From Azospira sp. I13 (GTDB lineage: Bacteria > Pseudomonadota > Gammaproteobacteria > Burkholderiales > Rhodocyclaceae): DNA of 64,000 nt. The stretch covers positions 111,783-175,782 of the forward strand of contig NZ_BFBP01000026.1 in assembly GCF_003112695.1 (NCBI RefSeq), given 5' to 3'. Positions 1 through 7,646 of the stretch are shown here, in pieces (positions within the stretch are counted from its first letter, which is position 1; each line of letters begins with the position of its first letter). Made by a program: the position numbers and the translations under genes. The notes below the pieces were generated by a model. That model did no database searches. It worked only from the letters and a program-made list of their open reading frames with translations, and was not told the origin of the DNA.

Positions 1-555
1 CTCCAGGGTCACGTCTTCCCGCACCGTGACCATTTCGAAATCCATGATGGAGCCGACCGATTCCTCGGGGTAGGACATGGCCGCCCGCAGCTGCTCCCGC
101 TCTTCCACCGAGAGGGACTGGAAGACGTCCTGGATCACCTCATGGGGCAGATCCGGCGCCAGGTCGGCCAGTTCGTCGGCATCCAGGGATTCGGCGGCGG
201 CTACCAGCTCGTCCGAATCCATGTTGGCGATCAGGGTTTCCCGGACCGCATCCGACACTTCCAGCAGGATTTCCCCATCCCGTTCCGCCTTGACCAGGTC
301 CCAGACCATGAGACGGTCTTCCAGGGGCAGGGCTTCCAGGATGTAGGCCACGTCCGCCGGGTGCATCTTGTCCAGGCGGTGGCGCAGTTCATTCAGGTGC
401 TGCTTGTGAACCAGGGACTCCACCAGATCGTGGCGGGGCATTTCCTGCTTGTGCACCAGCTCTTCCACCAGATGATGCCGGGCGAGCAGGGTCTGCACCT
501 CGGTGAGGCGCGCCTGCAGCTCGTCGGCGTCAGCGTGCTGGATTTCGTCGCTCAT
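1..555 (-). CDS. mgtE: Magnesium transporter MgtE, N-terminal part (runs off window)
   Basis: The first 185 codons of a gene read leftwards and cut by the window edge. The start ATG is at 553-555 and the protein opens MSDEIQHADADELQ. What is visible is the acidic, helical MgtE N-terminal domain: repeated segments of the type LHPADVAYILEALP, LDADELADLAPDLPHEV and VFQSLSVEERAAMSYPEESVG, leading into SIMDFEMVTVREDVTLE, where the CBS pair begins. In the family this cytoplasmic domain and the CBS pair sense Mg2+ and gate a membrane channel; the channel itself lies outside the window. Identification rests on these N-domain repeats and the order of domains. Confidence 0.88.
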   Translation of the reverse strand, partial: MSDEIQHADADELQARLTEVQTLLARHHLVEELVHKQEMPRHDLVESLVHKQHLNELRHRLDKMHPADVAYILEALPLEDRLMVWDLVKAERDGEILLEVSDAVRETLIANMDSDELVAAAESLDADELADLAPDLPHEVIQDVFQSLSVEEREQLRAAMSYPEESVGSIMDFEMVTVREDVTLE

Positions 556-726
556 GGGGCACGGAAGCAGAAAGGGGTGGGCGGCATGGTGCAATGCCGC
601 AAAAGAAGGCGCATTCTAGCACCGCCCTGTGACCGGGCTTTGACAAAAATCACGGGAATCCAACGTGCTACGGGATATCCCCAGGCCGGCCCGCCATCCC
701 TCCGGCGCCAGGGGCCGGCGGTCGCC

Positions 727-1422
727 TCAGGGCACTTCCGCCGCCGACATGCGGCCGAGGATGATGCCGGTCTTCTTGAGCAGGCCCGGGGCGTTGCGAT
801 TGCGGTCGTAGAAGCGGGGATTGGGCAGCATGGCCGCCAGTTTGGCCCCTTGTTCCGGCGACAGCTGGGCGGCGGGAATGTTGAAGTAGTGGCGGGCGGC
901 CGCCTCGGCGCCGAAAACGCCGTTGCCCCATTCCACCACGTTGAGGTAGACCTCGAAGATGCGCCGCTTCGACCAGGCGCTTTCCAGCATCAGGGTGATG
1001 GCCGCTTCTTCAGCCTTGCGCCAGGGCGTCTTGCTCGGCGTCAGGAACAGGTTCTTCGCCAGCTGCTGGGAAATGGTGGAACCACCGGCCACCACCTTGC
1101 CCCGGCGCTGGTTCTTTTCCATGGCTTTCTGGATGCCTTCCCAATCGAAGCCTTCATGATCGACGAACTTGGCGTCTTCCGCAGCAATGATGGCCCGCTT
1201 CAGGTGGGGGGAAATGCGCTCGTAAGGCACCCATTGCTTCTGCAGGCTGGCCCCGGGATTCTTCAGCCACAGTTCTTCCTGGCGGATTTCCATGAAGCGG
1301 GTCATGCCCGGGTCCATCCAGTTCCACCACAGCACCCAGCCGAAGAGCCACAACTGGTAGGCCAGAAACAGGCCCACCGCCCAGGCGGCGCCCACCTTTA
1401 GCCAATGCAGCAGGCGTCCCAC
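727..1422 (-). CDS. mtgA: Monofunctional biosynthetic peptidoglycan transglycosylase MtgA
   Basis: A 231-residue single-domain glycosyltransferase (GT51) that polymerises lipid II into glycan strands at the outer face of the inner membrane. An N-terminal membrane anchor (about residues 8-32) is followed by family motifs: the IIAAEDAKFVDHEGFDW motif with the catalytic Glu, GGSTISQQLAKNLFL, and the YLNVVEWGNGVFGAEAAARHYF region. Full length for MtgA, with no transpeptidase domain. It starts 4 bases after the end of aroE, so the two are co-transcribed, an arrangement common in betaproteobacteria. Confidence 0.95.
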   Translation of the reverse strand: MGRLLHWLKVGAAWAVGLFLAYQLWLFGWVLWWNWMDPGMTRFMEIRQEELWLKNPGASLQKQWVPYERISPHLKRAIIAAEDAKFVDHEGFDWEGIQKAMEKNQRRGKVVAGGSTISQQLAKNLFLTPSKTPWRKAEEAAITLMLESAWSKRRIFEVYLNVVEWGNGVFGAEAAARHYFNIPAAQLSPEQGAKLAAMLPNPRFYDRNRNAPGLLKKTGIILGRMSAAEVP

Positions 1423-1426
1423 GGAT

Positions 1427-2242
1427 TCAGGCCTGACGCAGCTGGGCCATCACCGGCCCGGTTTGCGGCCGCTGGCCGCGCCACAGCAGAAAGGCTTCGG
1501 CGGCTTGTTCCACCAGCATGCCCAGGCCGTCCGCCAGGCGGGCGGTGCCCTGTTCCCGGGCGAAGGCTAGAAAAACGGTATCGCCCTTGCCGTACATCAT
1601 GTCGTAGGCCAGGGCGCCGGGGGCGAAGAGGTCCGGCGGCAGGGGCGGCAGGTCGCCGCTCAGGCTGGCGGAGGTGGCGTTGATGACCAGATCGAATTGC
1701 CTGCCGGCCAGGCTGTCGTAGCCGCCGCCGCTCACGGGGCCCAGGTCGGCAAAGTCCCGGGCCAGGGCCAGGGCCTTCGCCGCCGTGCGGTTGGCGATGT
1801 GCAGCTGCCGGGGCGCCGCCGCCAGCAGCGGCGCCAGGGCGCCGCGGGAGGCGCCGCCGGCGCCCAGCAGCAGGATGCGCTGGCCGGCCAGGGCAAAGCC
1901 CAGGTTGTGCTGCAGATCCTGGACCAGGCCGGCGCCGTCGGTGTTGTCGCCGAGGATCGTGGTGCCGTTGAAGGCCAGGGTATTCACCGCGCCGGCCCGG
2001 GCCGCCCGGGGCGTCAGCTCGGTGGCCAGGCGAAAGGCCTCTTCCTTGAAAGGTACGGTGACGTTGGCGCCCCGGCCGCCGGCCGCTGCGAATTCGGCCA
2101 CGGCAGCGGCAAAACCATCCAGGGGGGCGAGCTTTGCTTCATAGCGCATGTCCTGGCCGCAGCTTTGCGCGAACAGGCCGTGGATCAGGGGGGATTTGCT
2201 GTGGCCAATGGGGTTGCCGAAAACGGCGTAGCAGTCAGTCAT
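1427..2242 (-). CDS. aroE: Shikimate dehydrogenase
   Basis: 271 residues, full length. Catalyses NADPH-dependent reduction of 3-dehydroshikimate to shikimate in aromatic amino acid synthesis (cytoplasm). The shikimate-binding SKSP motif is at residues 15-18, the catalytic Lys66 in NVTVPFKEE and Asp102 in GDNTDGAG are present, and the dinucleotide-binding loop reads [11 protein letters not shown]. First gene of an aroE-mtgA unit. Confidence 0.96.
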   Translation of the reverse strand: MTDCYAVFGNPIGHSKSPLIHGLFAQSCGQDMRYEAKLAPLDGFAAAVAEFAAAGGRGANVTVPFKEEAFRLATELTPRAARAGAVNTLAFNGTTILGDNTDGAGLVQDLQHNLGFALAGQRILLLGAGGASRGALAPLLAAAPRQLHIANRTAAKALALARDFADLGPVSGGGYDSLAGRQFDLVINATSASLSGDLPPLPPDLFAPGALAYDMMYGKGDTVFLAFAREQGTARLADGLGMLVEQAAEAFLLWRGQRPQTGPVMAQLRQA

Positions 2243-2734
2243 GGCGAAGGCAGGGGCGGGTGGAAGGATCAGGGCGGCAGTTTATCCCGGATCGCCCCGG
2301 TGTGGCCCGGGGGCGCCATCTCGCCCTGCAGCCGGCAGGCCTGGCTTGCCCATGGCTGGAGACCTAGGCGGGGCGCGGACATCCCTGCCAGGCCTCGCCC
2401 TGTCTTGGTGTTAGGGCAGGGGTGGCGGAGATCGGCGTATTGCTTGCCTCTCCGGCCAGGGAAGGAGTGGCAGCGCTGGCCGGCAGCTATCCACCAGCAC
2501 CGGCTTGGCCGTCGGCGGGCTGTCGGAAGTGACATAGTTTTTGGCGAATAAAGCGGTGCGTTGTCTAATTTTGCCGACTATTTGGCCGAAAATGGCCGAT
2601 GTTGGTCGCCCTATCGGCTGGTGGTTGAGCGGCGATTGCGCGGCGATTAAGCCGCGGTTGGCTTCCTGTAAGGTTGCCCGGCCTATGCTCACGCCTCTCT
2701 CGTCTCTCCCGTGCGTCTTACTGGAGCCCCGGCC
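2243..2734. other. Intergenic region between divergent aroE and the EamA transporter
   Basis: About 490 bases without a convincing gene. Short open frames exist on both strands but none has a ribosome site, family motif or native-looking codon use. The right part is less GC-rich (2,520-2,640) and presumably carries the two divergent promoters, but I see no clear -35/-10 pair. Confidence 0.5.
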
Positions 2735-3574
2735 ATGTCCCGCAAGCAGGTTTTTCTTCTGACCCTGGTGGCCATGCTGGCTTTCGCCGGCAATTCCCTT
2801 TTCTGCCGCCTGGCCCTCAAACAGAGCGGCATGGACCCGGCCGCCTTCACCCTGATCCGCCTGGCCAGCGGCGCCCTGGTGCTGTGGGCCATCGTCCGCC
2901 TGCGGGGCCTGGCTGGCGGGCTGGGCAGCTGGTCTTCCGCCCTGGCCCTGTTTGCCTACGCGGCCGGCTTCTCTTTCGCCTACGTTTCCCTGGCGGCCGG
3001 CACCGGCGCCCTGCTGCTGTTCGGCGCCGTGCAGGTGACCATGATCGGCTATGGCCTGTGGCAGGGCGAGCGCCTGGCGCCACGCCAGACCGGCGGCCTG
3101 CTGCTGGCCCTGGCCGGGCTGGTGGGTCTGCTCCTGCCCGGCCTGTCGGCGCCGCCCCTGGCCGGCTCCCTGCTGATGCTGGGGGCTGGCGTGGCCTGGG
3201 GCGTGTATTCCATCCGCGGCCGGGGCGCCGGCGATGCCACGGCAGTGACCGCCGGCAATTTCCTGCGGGCCGTTCCCTTCGCCCTGCTGCTGGGACTGGT
3301 GGCCCTGCCGGCGATGCCGGCCCCCAATCCCCAGGGCATCCTCTACGCCCTGCTTTCCGGCGGCCTCGCCTCCGGTATCGGCTACGCCCTCTGGTATGCC
3401 GCCCTGCGGGGCCTGCAGGCAACGACGGCGGCAACGGTGCAGCTGAGCGTGCCGGTGCTGACGGCCCTGGGCGGCACCGCCTTCCTCGGCGAGGAACTCG
3501 GCTGGCGCCTGGTGCTGGCCTCCTGCACAATCCTGGGTGGTGTGGCCCTGGTCATTCGCGGCCGGGCCCGTTGA
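2735..3574 (+). CDS. EamA/DMT-family membrane transporter
   Basis: 279 residues, about ten hydrophobic segments in two EamA halves, beginning MSRKQVFLLTLVAMLAFAGN with the typical first helix of drug/metabolite transporters. The second half carries the family-type end ALGGTAFLGEELGWRLVLA. An upstream GTG at 2711 is possible, but the ATG at 2735, preceded by CTGGAG, fits family N-termini better. Likely an inner-membrane exporter; the substrate cannot be told from sequence. The following sulfur amino acid gene begins 78 bases later and may be co-transcribed. Confidence 0.88.
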   Translation: MSRKQVFLLTLVAMLAFAGNSLFCRLALKQSGMDPAAFTLIRLASGALVLWAIVRLRGLAGGLGSWSSALALFAYAAGFSFAYVSLAAGTGALLLFGAVQVTMIGYGLWQGERLAPRQTGGLLLALAGLVGLLLPGLSAPPLAGSLLMLGAGVAWGVYSIRGRGAGDATAVTAGNFLRAVPFALLLGLVALPAMPAPNPQGILYALLSGGLASGIGYALWYAALRGLQATTAATVQLSVPVLTALGGTAFLGEELGWRLVLASCTILGGVALVIRGRAR

Positions 3575-3652
3575 CTCCCGAATACCCGTGACGGCGTGGC
3601 CCGGGCGTATTTCCTGCCAGTCCCGCCACGTCGCTCCCCAGAAGCCAAGGCC

Positions 3653-4792
3653 ATGACCCAGAAACTCCCCGTTCTTGCCCCGGAAACCCTCGCCGCCAGC
3701 GGCGCCATCCCGGTGGATTCCCCCTATCAGGACATCGTGCCGCCCCTGCACGTGGCGACCACCTTCGAGCGGGCCGGCGACTGCAGCTACCCCGGCGGCC
3801 GGGTTTATTCCCGGGATGCCAGCCCCGCCTACGACGCCCCTGAAGCCCTGCTCAAGGAACTGGAAGGGGGCGCCGCCGCCGCGCTCTTCGCCTCCGGCAT
3901 GGCAGCCGCCTCCGCCGTGCTGCAGGCCTTGAAGCCCGGCGCCCGGGTGGTGGCGCCCCGGGCCATGTACTGGGGGCTGCGCAACTGGATGGTGCAGTTC
4001 GCCGCCAATTGGCAGCTGCAACTCGACTTTTTCGCCGACGATGCCGACCTGGCCGAGCTGCTGCAACGCCCCGCCGACCTGGTGTGGCTGGAAACGCCGG
4101 CCAACCCCACCTGGGAAATTTCCGACATCGCCGCCGCCGCCCGTCTGGCCCATGCCGCCGGCGCCCGCCTGGTGGTGGATTCCACTGTGCCCACGCCCGT
4201 CTTCACCCGGCCCCTGGAACTGGGCGCCGACATCGTCATGCATTCCGCCACCAAGTACCTCAACGGCCATTCCGACGTGGTGGCCGGGGCCCTGGTGACC
4301 AAGACGGCAGACGACTTCTGGCAGCGCATCAAGACCGTCCGTGCCCTCGGCGGCGCCGTACTGGGGCCTTTTGAGGCCTGGCTGCTGGCCCGGGGTATGC
4401 GCACCCTGTTCCCCCGGGTGCGTGCCGCTGCGGCTTCCGCGGCCGCCATCGCCGAACATTTCCATGGCCACACCCAGGTGGTCCAGGTGCTCTACCCGGG
4501 CCTGCCTTCCCACCCGGGCCATGCCGTGGCGGCGCGGCAGATGCAGGGCGGTTTTGGCGCCATGCTCTCCCTGCGGGTGGTGGGAGGCGAAGCGGCGGCC
4601 AAAGCCGTGGCTGCCCGCCTCAACGTCTTCAAACGGGCCACCTCCCTGGGTTCTGTCGAAAGCCTGGTGGAACACCGGGCCAGCGTTGAAGGCCCCGGTA
4701 CCTTCTGCCCAGACGACCTGCTGCGCCTCTCCATCGGCATCGAAAGCACCGCCGACCTCATTGCTGACCTGGAACAGGCCCTGGCCGGCTGA
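3653..4792 (+). CDS. Cys/Met metabolism PLP-dependent enzyme (cystathionine gamma-synthase / sulfhydrylase family)
   Basis: 379 residues of fold-type I PLP enzyme. The Schiff-base lysine is Lys201 in MHSATKYLNGHSDVVAGA; ETPANPTWEISDI and the SLGSVESLVEHRAS segment are family signatures. The start ATG at 3653 gives MTQKLPVLAPETLAASG, matching where family members begin; the open frame extends upstream without support. The family performs gamma-replacement or gamma-elimination on (acyl)homoserine or cystathionine. The sequence does not clearly separate cystathionine gamma-synthase, MetZ-type sulfhydrylase or a lyase, so no symbol is given. A strong terminator follows. Confidence 0.87.
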   Translation: MTQKLPVLAPETLAASGAIPVDSPYQDIVPPLHVATTFERAGDCSYPGGRVYSRDASPAYDAPEALLKELEGGAAAALFASGMAAASAVLQALKPGARVVAPRAMYWGLRNWMVQFAANWQLQLDFFADDADLAELLQRPADLVWLETPANPTWEISDIAAAARLAHAAGARLVVDSTVPTPVFTRPLELGADIVMHSATKYLNGHSDVVAGALVTKTADDFWQRIKTVRALGGAVLGPFEAWLLARGMRTLFPRVRAAAASAAAIAEHFHGHTQVVQVLYPGLPSHPGHAVAARQMQGGFGAMLSLRVVGGEAAAKAVAARLNVFKRATSLGSVESLVEHRASVEGPGTFCPDDLLRLSIGIESTADLIADLEQALAG

Positions 4793-4810
4793 ATTCACGT
4801 TTCGCTGGCC

Positions 4811-4841
4811 ACAAAAAAGGCGCCCGGGGCGCCTTTTTTGT
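4811..4841. terminator. Bidirectional intrinsic terminator
   Basis: Near-perfect hairpin: ACAAAAAAGGCGCCC pairs with GGCGCCTTTTTTGT. It has an A-tract on the left and a T-tract on the right, so it can stop transcription from both convergent genes (3653-4792 and 4855-5958). Position between two convergent stops supports the call. Confidence 0.9.
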
Positions 4842-4854
4842 GGGGTGAATCGGC

Positions 4855-5958
4855 TCAGGGCAGGGGCGCGAACACGCCCTCGGCGCCCCGGGGGGCACCG
4901 CGCCAGAACTGGGGCGGTGCCTGCACCTGGGCACCCAGCTCGGCAGCGGCGCGCCAGGGCCAGCGGGGGTCGAACAGCATGACCCGGGCCACGCCCACCA
5001 GATCGGCATCGCCGCCGGTGACCACGGCTTCGGCCTGCTTCGCTTCGGTGATGAGGCCGACGCCGATGGTGGTCATGCCGGTAGCCTCCTTCACCTGGCG
5101 GGCGAAGGGCAGCTGGTAGCCGGGGCCCACCTTGATCTGCTGTTCCAGGGACAGGCCGCCGCTGGAAACGTGGATGAAATCGGCGCCCCGGGCCTTCAGT
5201 TCCCGGGCCAGTTCCACCGTTTCTTCCGGCGTCCATCCACCTGCCACCCAGTCCGTGGCGGAGACCCGCATGCCCAGGGCCTTGCGGGCGGGCCACACGG
5301 CGCGCACGGCGTCGAACACTTCCAGCACGAAGCGCAGGCGGTTGGCCAGGCTGCCGCCGTACTCGTCGGTGCGCTGGTTGGTGACGGGGGAGAGGAATTC
5401 GTGCATCAGGTAGCCATGGGCGGCGTGCAGTTCCACCGCATCAAAACCGGCCCGGTCGGCGCGCCGGGCGGCGTCGGCAAAGGCTTGCACCAGCCGCTTG
5501 ATGCCGGCGGTGTCGAGGGCCTGGGGGGCGGCATCGCTGGGGTCGAAGGGCAGGGCGGAAGGGGCCACGTTCTGCCAGCCGCCCTGGTCCGTAGCAAGTT
5601 GCTTGCCGCCCAGCCAGGGCGCGGCGCAGCTGGCCTTGCGGCCGGCGTGGGCCAGCTGGATGCCGACGGGCATGGCGGAATAGCGGCGCACGCCTTCCAG
5701 CACCCGGGTCCAGCCGCTTTCCGTGGCGTCGTCCCAGAGGCCGGGGCAGCGGTCGGAGATGCGGCCTTCCGGGCTGACGGCGGTGGCTTCGGCGATGAGC
5801 AGGCCGGCGCCGCTGTGGGAGAGGTTGCCCAGGTGCATCAGGTGCCAGTCGCCGACCACGCCGTCCTTGGCCGAGTACTGGCACATGGGGGCGATGACGA
5901 TGCGGTTGGGCAGGGTCAGCTGACCCAGGGCGTAGGGGGTGAAGAGGGGGCTGGTCAT
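4855..5958 (-). CDS. NADH:flavin oxidoreductase, old yellow enzyme family (YqjM/XenA-like)
   Basis: 367-residue FMN beta/alpha-barrel ene-reductase. The start MTSPLFTPYALGQLTLPNRI leads to APMCQYSA with Cys26, the cysteine diagnostic of the YqjM/XenA branch. GIQLAHAGRKA and the catalytic-pair region ELHAAHGYLMHEFLSP, followed by TDEYGGSLANRLRF, are present. Such enzymes reduce activated C=C bonds of unsaturated carbonyls, nitroesters and other electrophiles using NAD(P)H. It is divergent from a LysR regulator that probably controls it. Confidence 0.93.
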   Translation of the reverse strand: MTSPLFTPYALGQLTLPNRIVIAPMCQYSAKDGVVGDWHLMHLGNLSHSGAGLLIAEATAVSPEGRISDRCPGLWDDATESGWTRVLEGVRRYSAMPVGIQLAHAGRKASCAAPWLGGKQLATDQGGWQNVAPSALPFDPSDAAPQALDTAGIKRLVQAFADAARRADRAGFDAVELHAAHGYLMHEFLSPVTNQRTDEYGGSLANRLRFVLEVFDAVRAVWPARKALGMRVSATDWVAGGWTPEETVELARELKARGADFIHVSSGGLSLEQQIKVGPGYQLPFARQVKEATGMTTIGVGLITEAKQAEAVVTGGDADLVGVARVMLFDPRWPWRAAAELGAQVQAPPQFWRGAPRGAEGVFAPLP

Positions 5959-6012
5959 GGAGAGTCCTCTGGAAAATGGGTGTACGGCAGGCAGTATCGG
6001 CCAGGACTTGAA

Positions 6013-6057
6013 TCCAATAAATGAAAGTGTTTTGATTTCAGAATTCCAGATATTGGA
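6013..6057. promoter_or_regulatory. Candidate LysR-type operator in the divergent promoter region
   Basis: An inverted repeat TCCAATA (6013-6019) and TATTGGA (6051-6057) flanks an AT-rich core between the ene-reductase and the lysR gene. The 140-base divergent region and the AT-rich T-N11-A-like setting fit LysR operators in general; the exact site is inferred. Confidence 0.45.
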
Positions 6058-6098
6058 ATAGTTGCTCCAGTTCTCAACCCCGAGGTTGTCGCTCCACC

Positions 6099-7013
6099 AT
6101 GCTCAATCGACTGGAAATGCTGCGTCTTTTCGTTGCCGCCGCCGAGGCCAAAAGCTTCAAGGAAGCGGCCCTGCGCCTGCACGTCTCGCCCCAGGCGGTG
6201 ACCCGGGCGGTGCGGGAGCTGGAGGAGCATCTGGGAGAACTGCTGTTCCACCGCAACACCCGGGCCAACCGCATCACCGACTTTGGCGCCCAACTGGCGG
6301 CCCAGGCCCGTCAGGCGGTCATGGGGGTGGATGCCCTGTTTCAGCGTTCCAGCCCGGTGCCCGACAACGAACTGGCAGGTCTCGTCCGCCTCACCGCCCC
6401 CAAGGCCCTCGGCCAGCATTTCGTCATGCCCCTGCTGGCGGAACTGGGGCGGGAATTTCCCGGCCTGCGCCTGGACCTGCGCCTCTCGGACCGGCCGGCG
6501 GACGTGGTGGATGAGCAGATCGACATCGGCGTGCGGGTGGGCTTCCTGCGGGACAGCCGCTTCGTTGCCCGGGCCGTGGCCAAGGTGCATTTCCATACCG
6601 TTGCCAGCCCGGCCCTGGTTGCAGCAGTGGGGGAGCCCCGCAGCCTGGCCGACTTGCAGGCGCGGCCGGTGACGGTGGTGATGGACCCAAGCACCGGCAA
6701 GCCCTGGCCCTGGTTCCTCAAGGACGGGGAGGAATGGCTGCCCTCCACCTGGGCCTTTGCCACCGACGAGACCCTGGCCGAGTTCGCCGCGGTGCAGGCC
6801 GGCCTGGGCTTCGGCCAGGTGGTCAGCCTGCTGACCATCCCCCTGCTACGGCGGGGGGAACTGGTGCGGGTATTGCCGCAGATGGAGCCGGAGCCCTGGA
6901 ACCTCTATGTGTACCGTCCCCAGCGCGGCCCGGTGGCCGCCCGCATCCGCCTGGTTTTCGACCGGCTGGTGGAATGCTTTGCCGACCGGCAGCGCTTTCC
7001 CGAAGCGCCTTGA
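6099..7013 (+). CDS. LysR-family transcriptional regulator
   Basis: 304 residues. The N-terminal winged helix-turn-helix (residues about 1-60) reads LRLFVAAAEAKSFKEAALRLHVSPQAVTRAVRELEEHLGE, the classic LysR pattern, followed by an effector-binding domain typical of the CrgA-like branch (DRPADVVDEQIDIGVRVG). Divergent arrangement with the ene-reductase gene suggests that it regulates that gene, probably in response to an electrophilic substrate. That role is inference from context only. Confidence 0.92.
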   Translation: MLNRLEMLRLFVAAAEAKSFKEAALRLHVSPQAVTRAVRELEEHLGELLFHRNTRANRITDFGAQLAAQARQAVMGVDALFQRSSPVPDNELAGLVRLTAPKALGQHFVMPLLAELGREFPGLRLDLRLSDRPADVVDEQIDIGVRVGFLRDSRFVARAVAKVHFHTVASPALVAAVGEPRSLADLQARPVTVVMDPSTGKPWPWFLKDGEEWLPSTWAFATDETLAEFAAVQAGLGFGQVVSLLTIPLLRRGELVRVLPQMEPEPWNLYVYRPQRGPVAARIRLVFDRLVECFADRQRFPEAP

Positions 7014-7082
7014 TTCTGCCCCCTCCATGCTCCTTTGGCAGCGCCGGCCAGCAGCCCCGGATATGCGGGCGGTGATCGCTGA

Positions 7083-7646
7083 TTAGGGCCGCTGGGCCGC
7101 CATCAGCTTGTGCCAGGCATTCCACACGGCCCGGGCGTAGCGGCTGTTGTGCTCCGGCGTGCGGGAGTGATAGTTGCCCACGGCCCGCCAGAAAGTGGCC
7201 TGGTCGATGCGGGCCGGATCGATGTTGGCAAAGCCCCGGGAGAGCAGCCAGGTGCCGAAGTGGATGTTGGCGCAGCGATGGTGCGCGATCAGTTCCAGGG
7301 TGCCGCCGCGGCGTTGGATCTCCGGCAGCCAGAGGGAATTGATCTGCATCGGGCCGATGTCGAAACTGCCATTCTGGTTGTACAGCACCTGCCCGGATTT
7401 TCCGCCTTCCACCCGCATCACGGCGAGGATCAGGGAGGGCGGCAGGCGAAATCGCTCGGCCGCTTCGACCACACAGGGCTCCGTCGCCAGGGCCGGGCCA
7501 ATGCCCATGAGGGCCAGCAGAAACAGGCACACCCACCGTCTCAGGTAATGCTTGCCGCCAGCGCAAAAACGGGCGCCGGCAGGCGCTACGGTGGGCGGCT
7601 CCAGGTCGCCATGCTGCCCGTGATCCTGCCCTGCGGCGGCGCTCAC
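7083..7646 (-). CDS. Lytic transglycosylase (SLT/IagB-PilT-like), pilus-associated
   Basis: The chosen GTG start (7644-7646) overlaps the TGA of the upstream regulator gene as GTGA, giving 187 residues. A hydrophobic export segment (LRRWVCLFLLALMGIGPALA) precedes a small SLT domain: AERFRLPPSLILAVMRVEGGKSG with the catalytic Glu, then FDIGPMQINSLWLPEIQRRGG and NYHSRTPEHNSRYA. Small SLT enzymes of this type open peptidoglycan locally for type IV pili or secretion machines. The signal segment starts about 35 residues into this frame, so an internal start is possible. Its position beside an MSHA-like pilus cluster suggests a pilus role. Confidence 0.82.
   Translation of the reverse strand: MSAAAGQDHGQHGDLEPPTVAPAGARFCAGGKHYLRRWVCLFLLALMGIGPALATEPCVVEAAERFRLPPSLILAVMRVEGGKSGQVLYNQNGSFDIGPMQINSLWLPEIQRRGGTLELIAHHRCANIHFGTWLLSRGFANIDPARIDQATFWRAVGNYHSRTPEHNSRYARAVWNAWHKLMAAQRP

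Noticed and set aside
2411..5296. 961-codon open frame on the minus strand
   Set aside because: It is antisense to the well-supported EamA transporter and PLP enzyme and also overlaps the ene-reductase; the sequence is low-complexity Gly/Arg/Gln, typical of shadow frames in GC-rich DNA.
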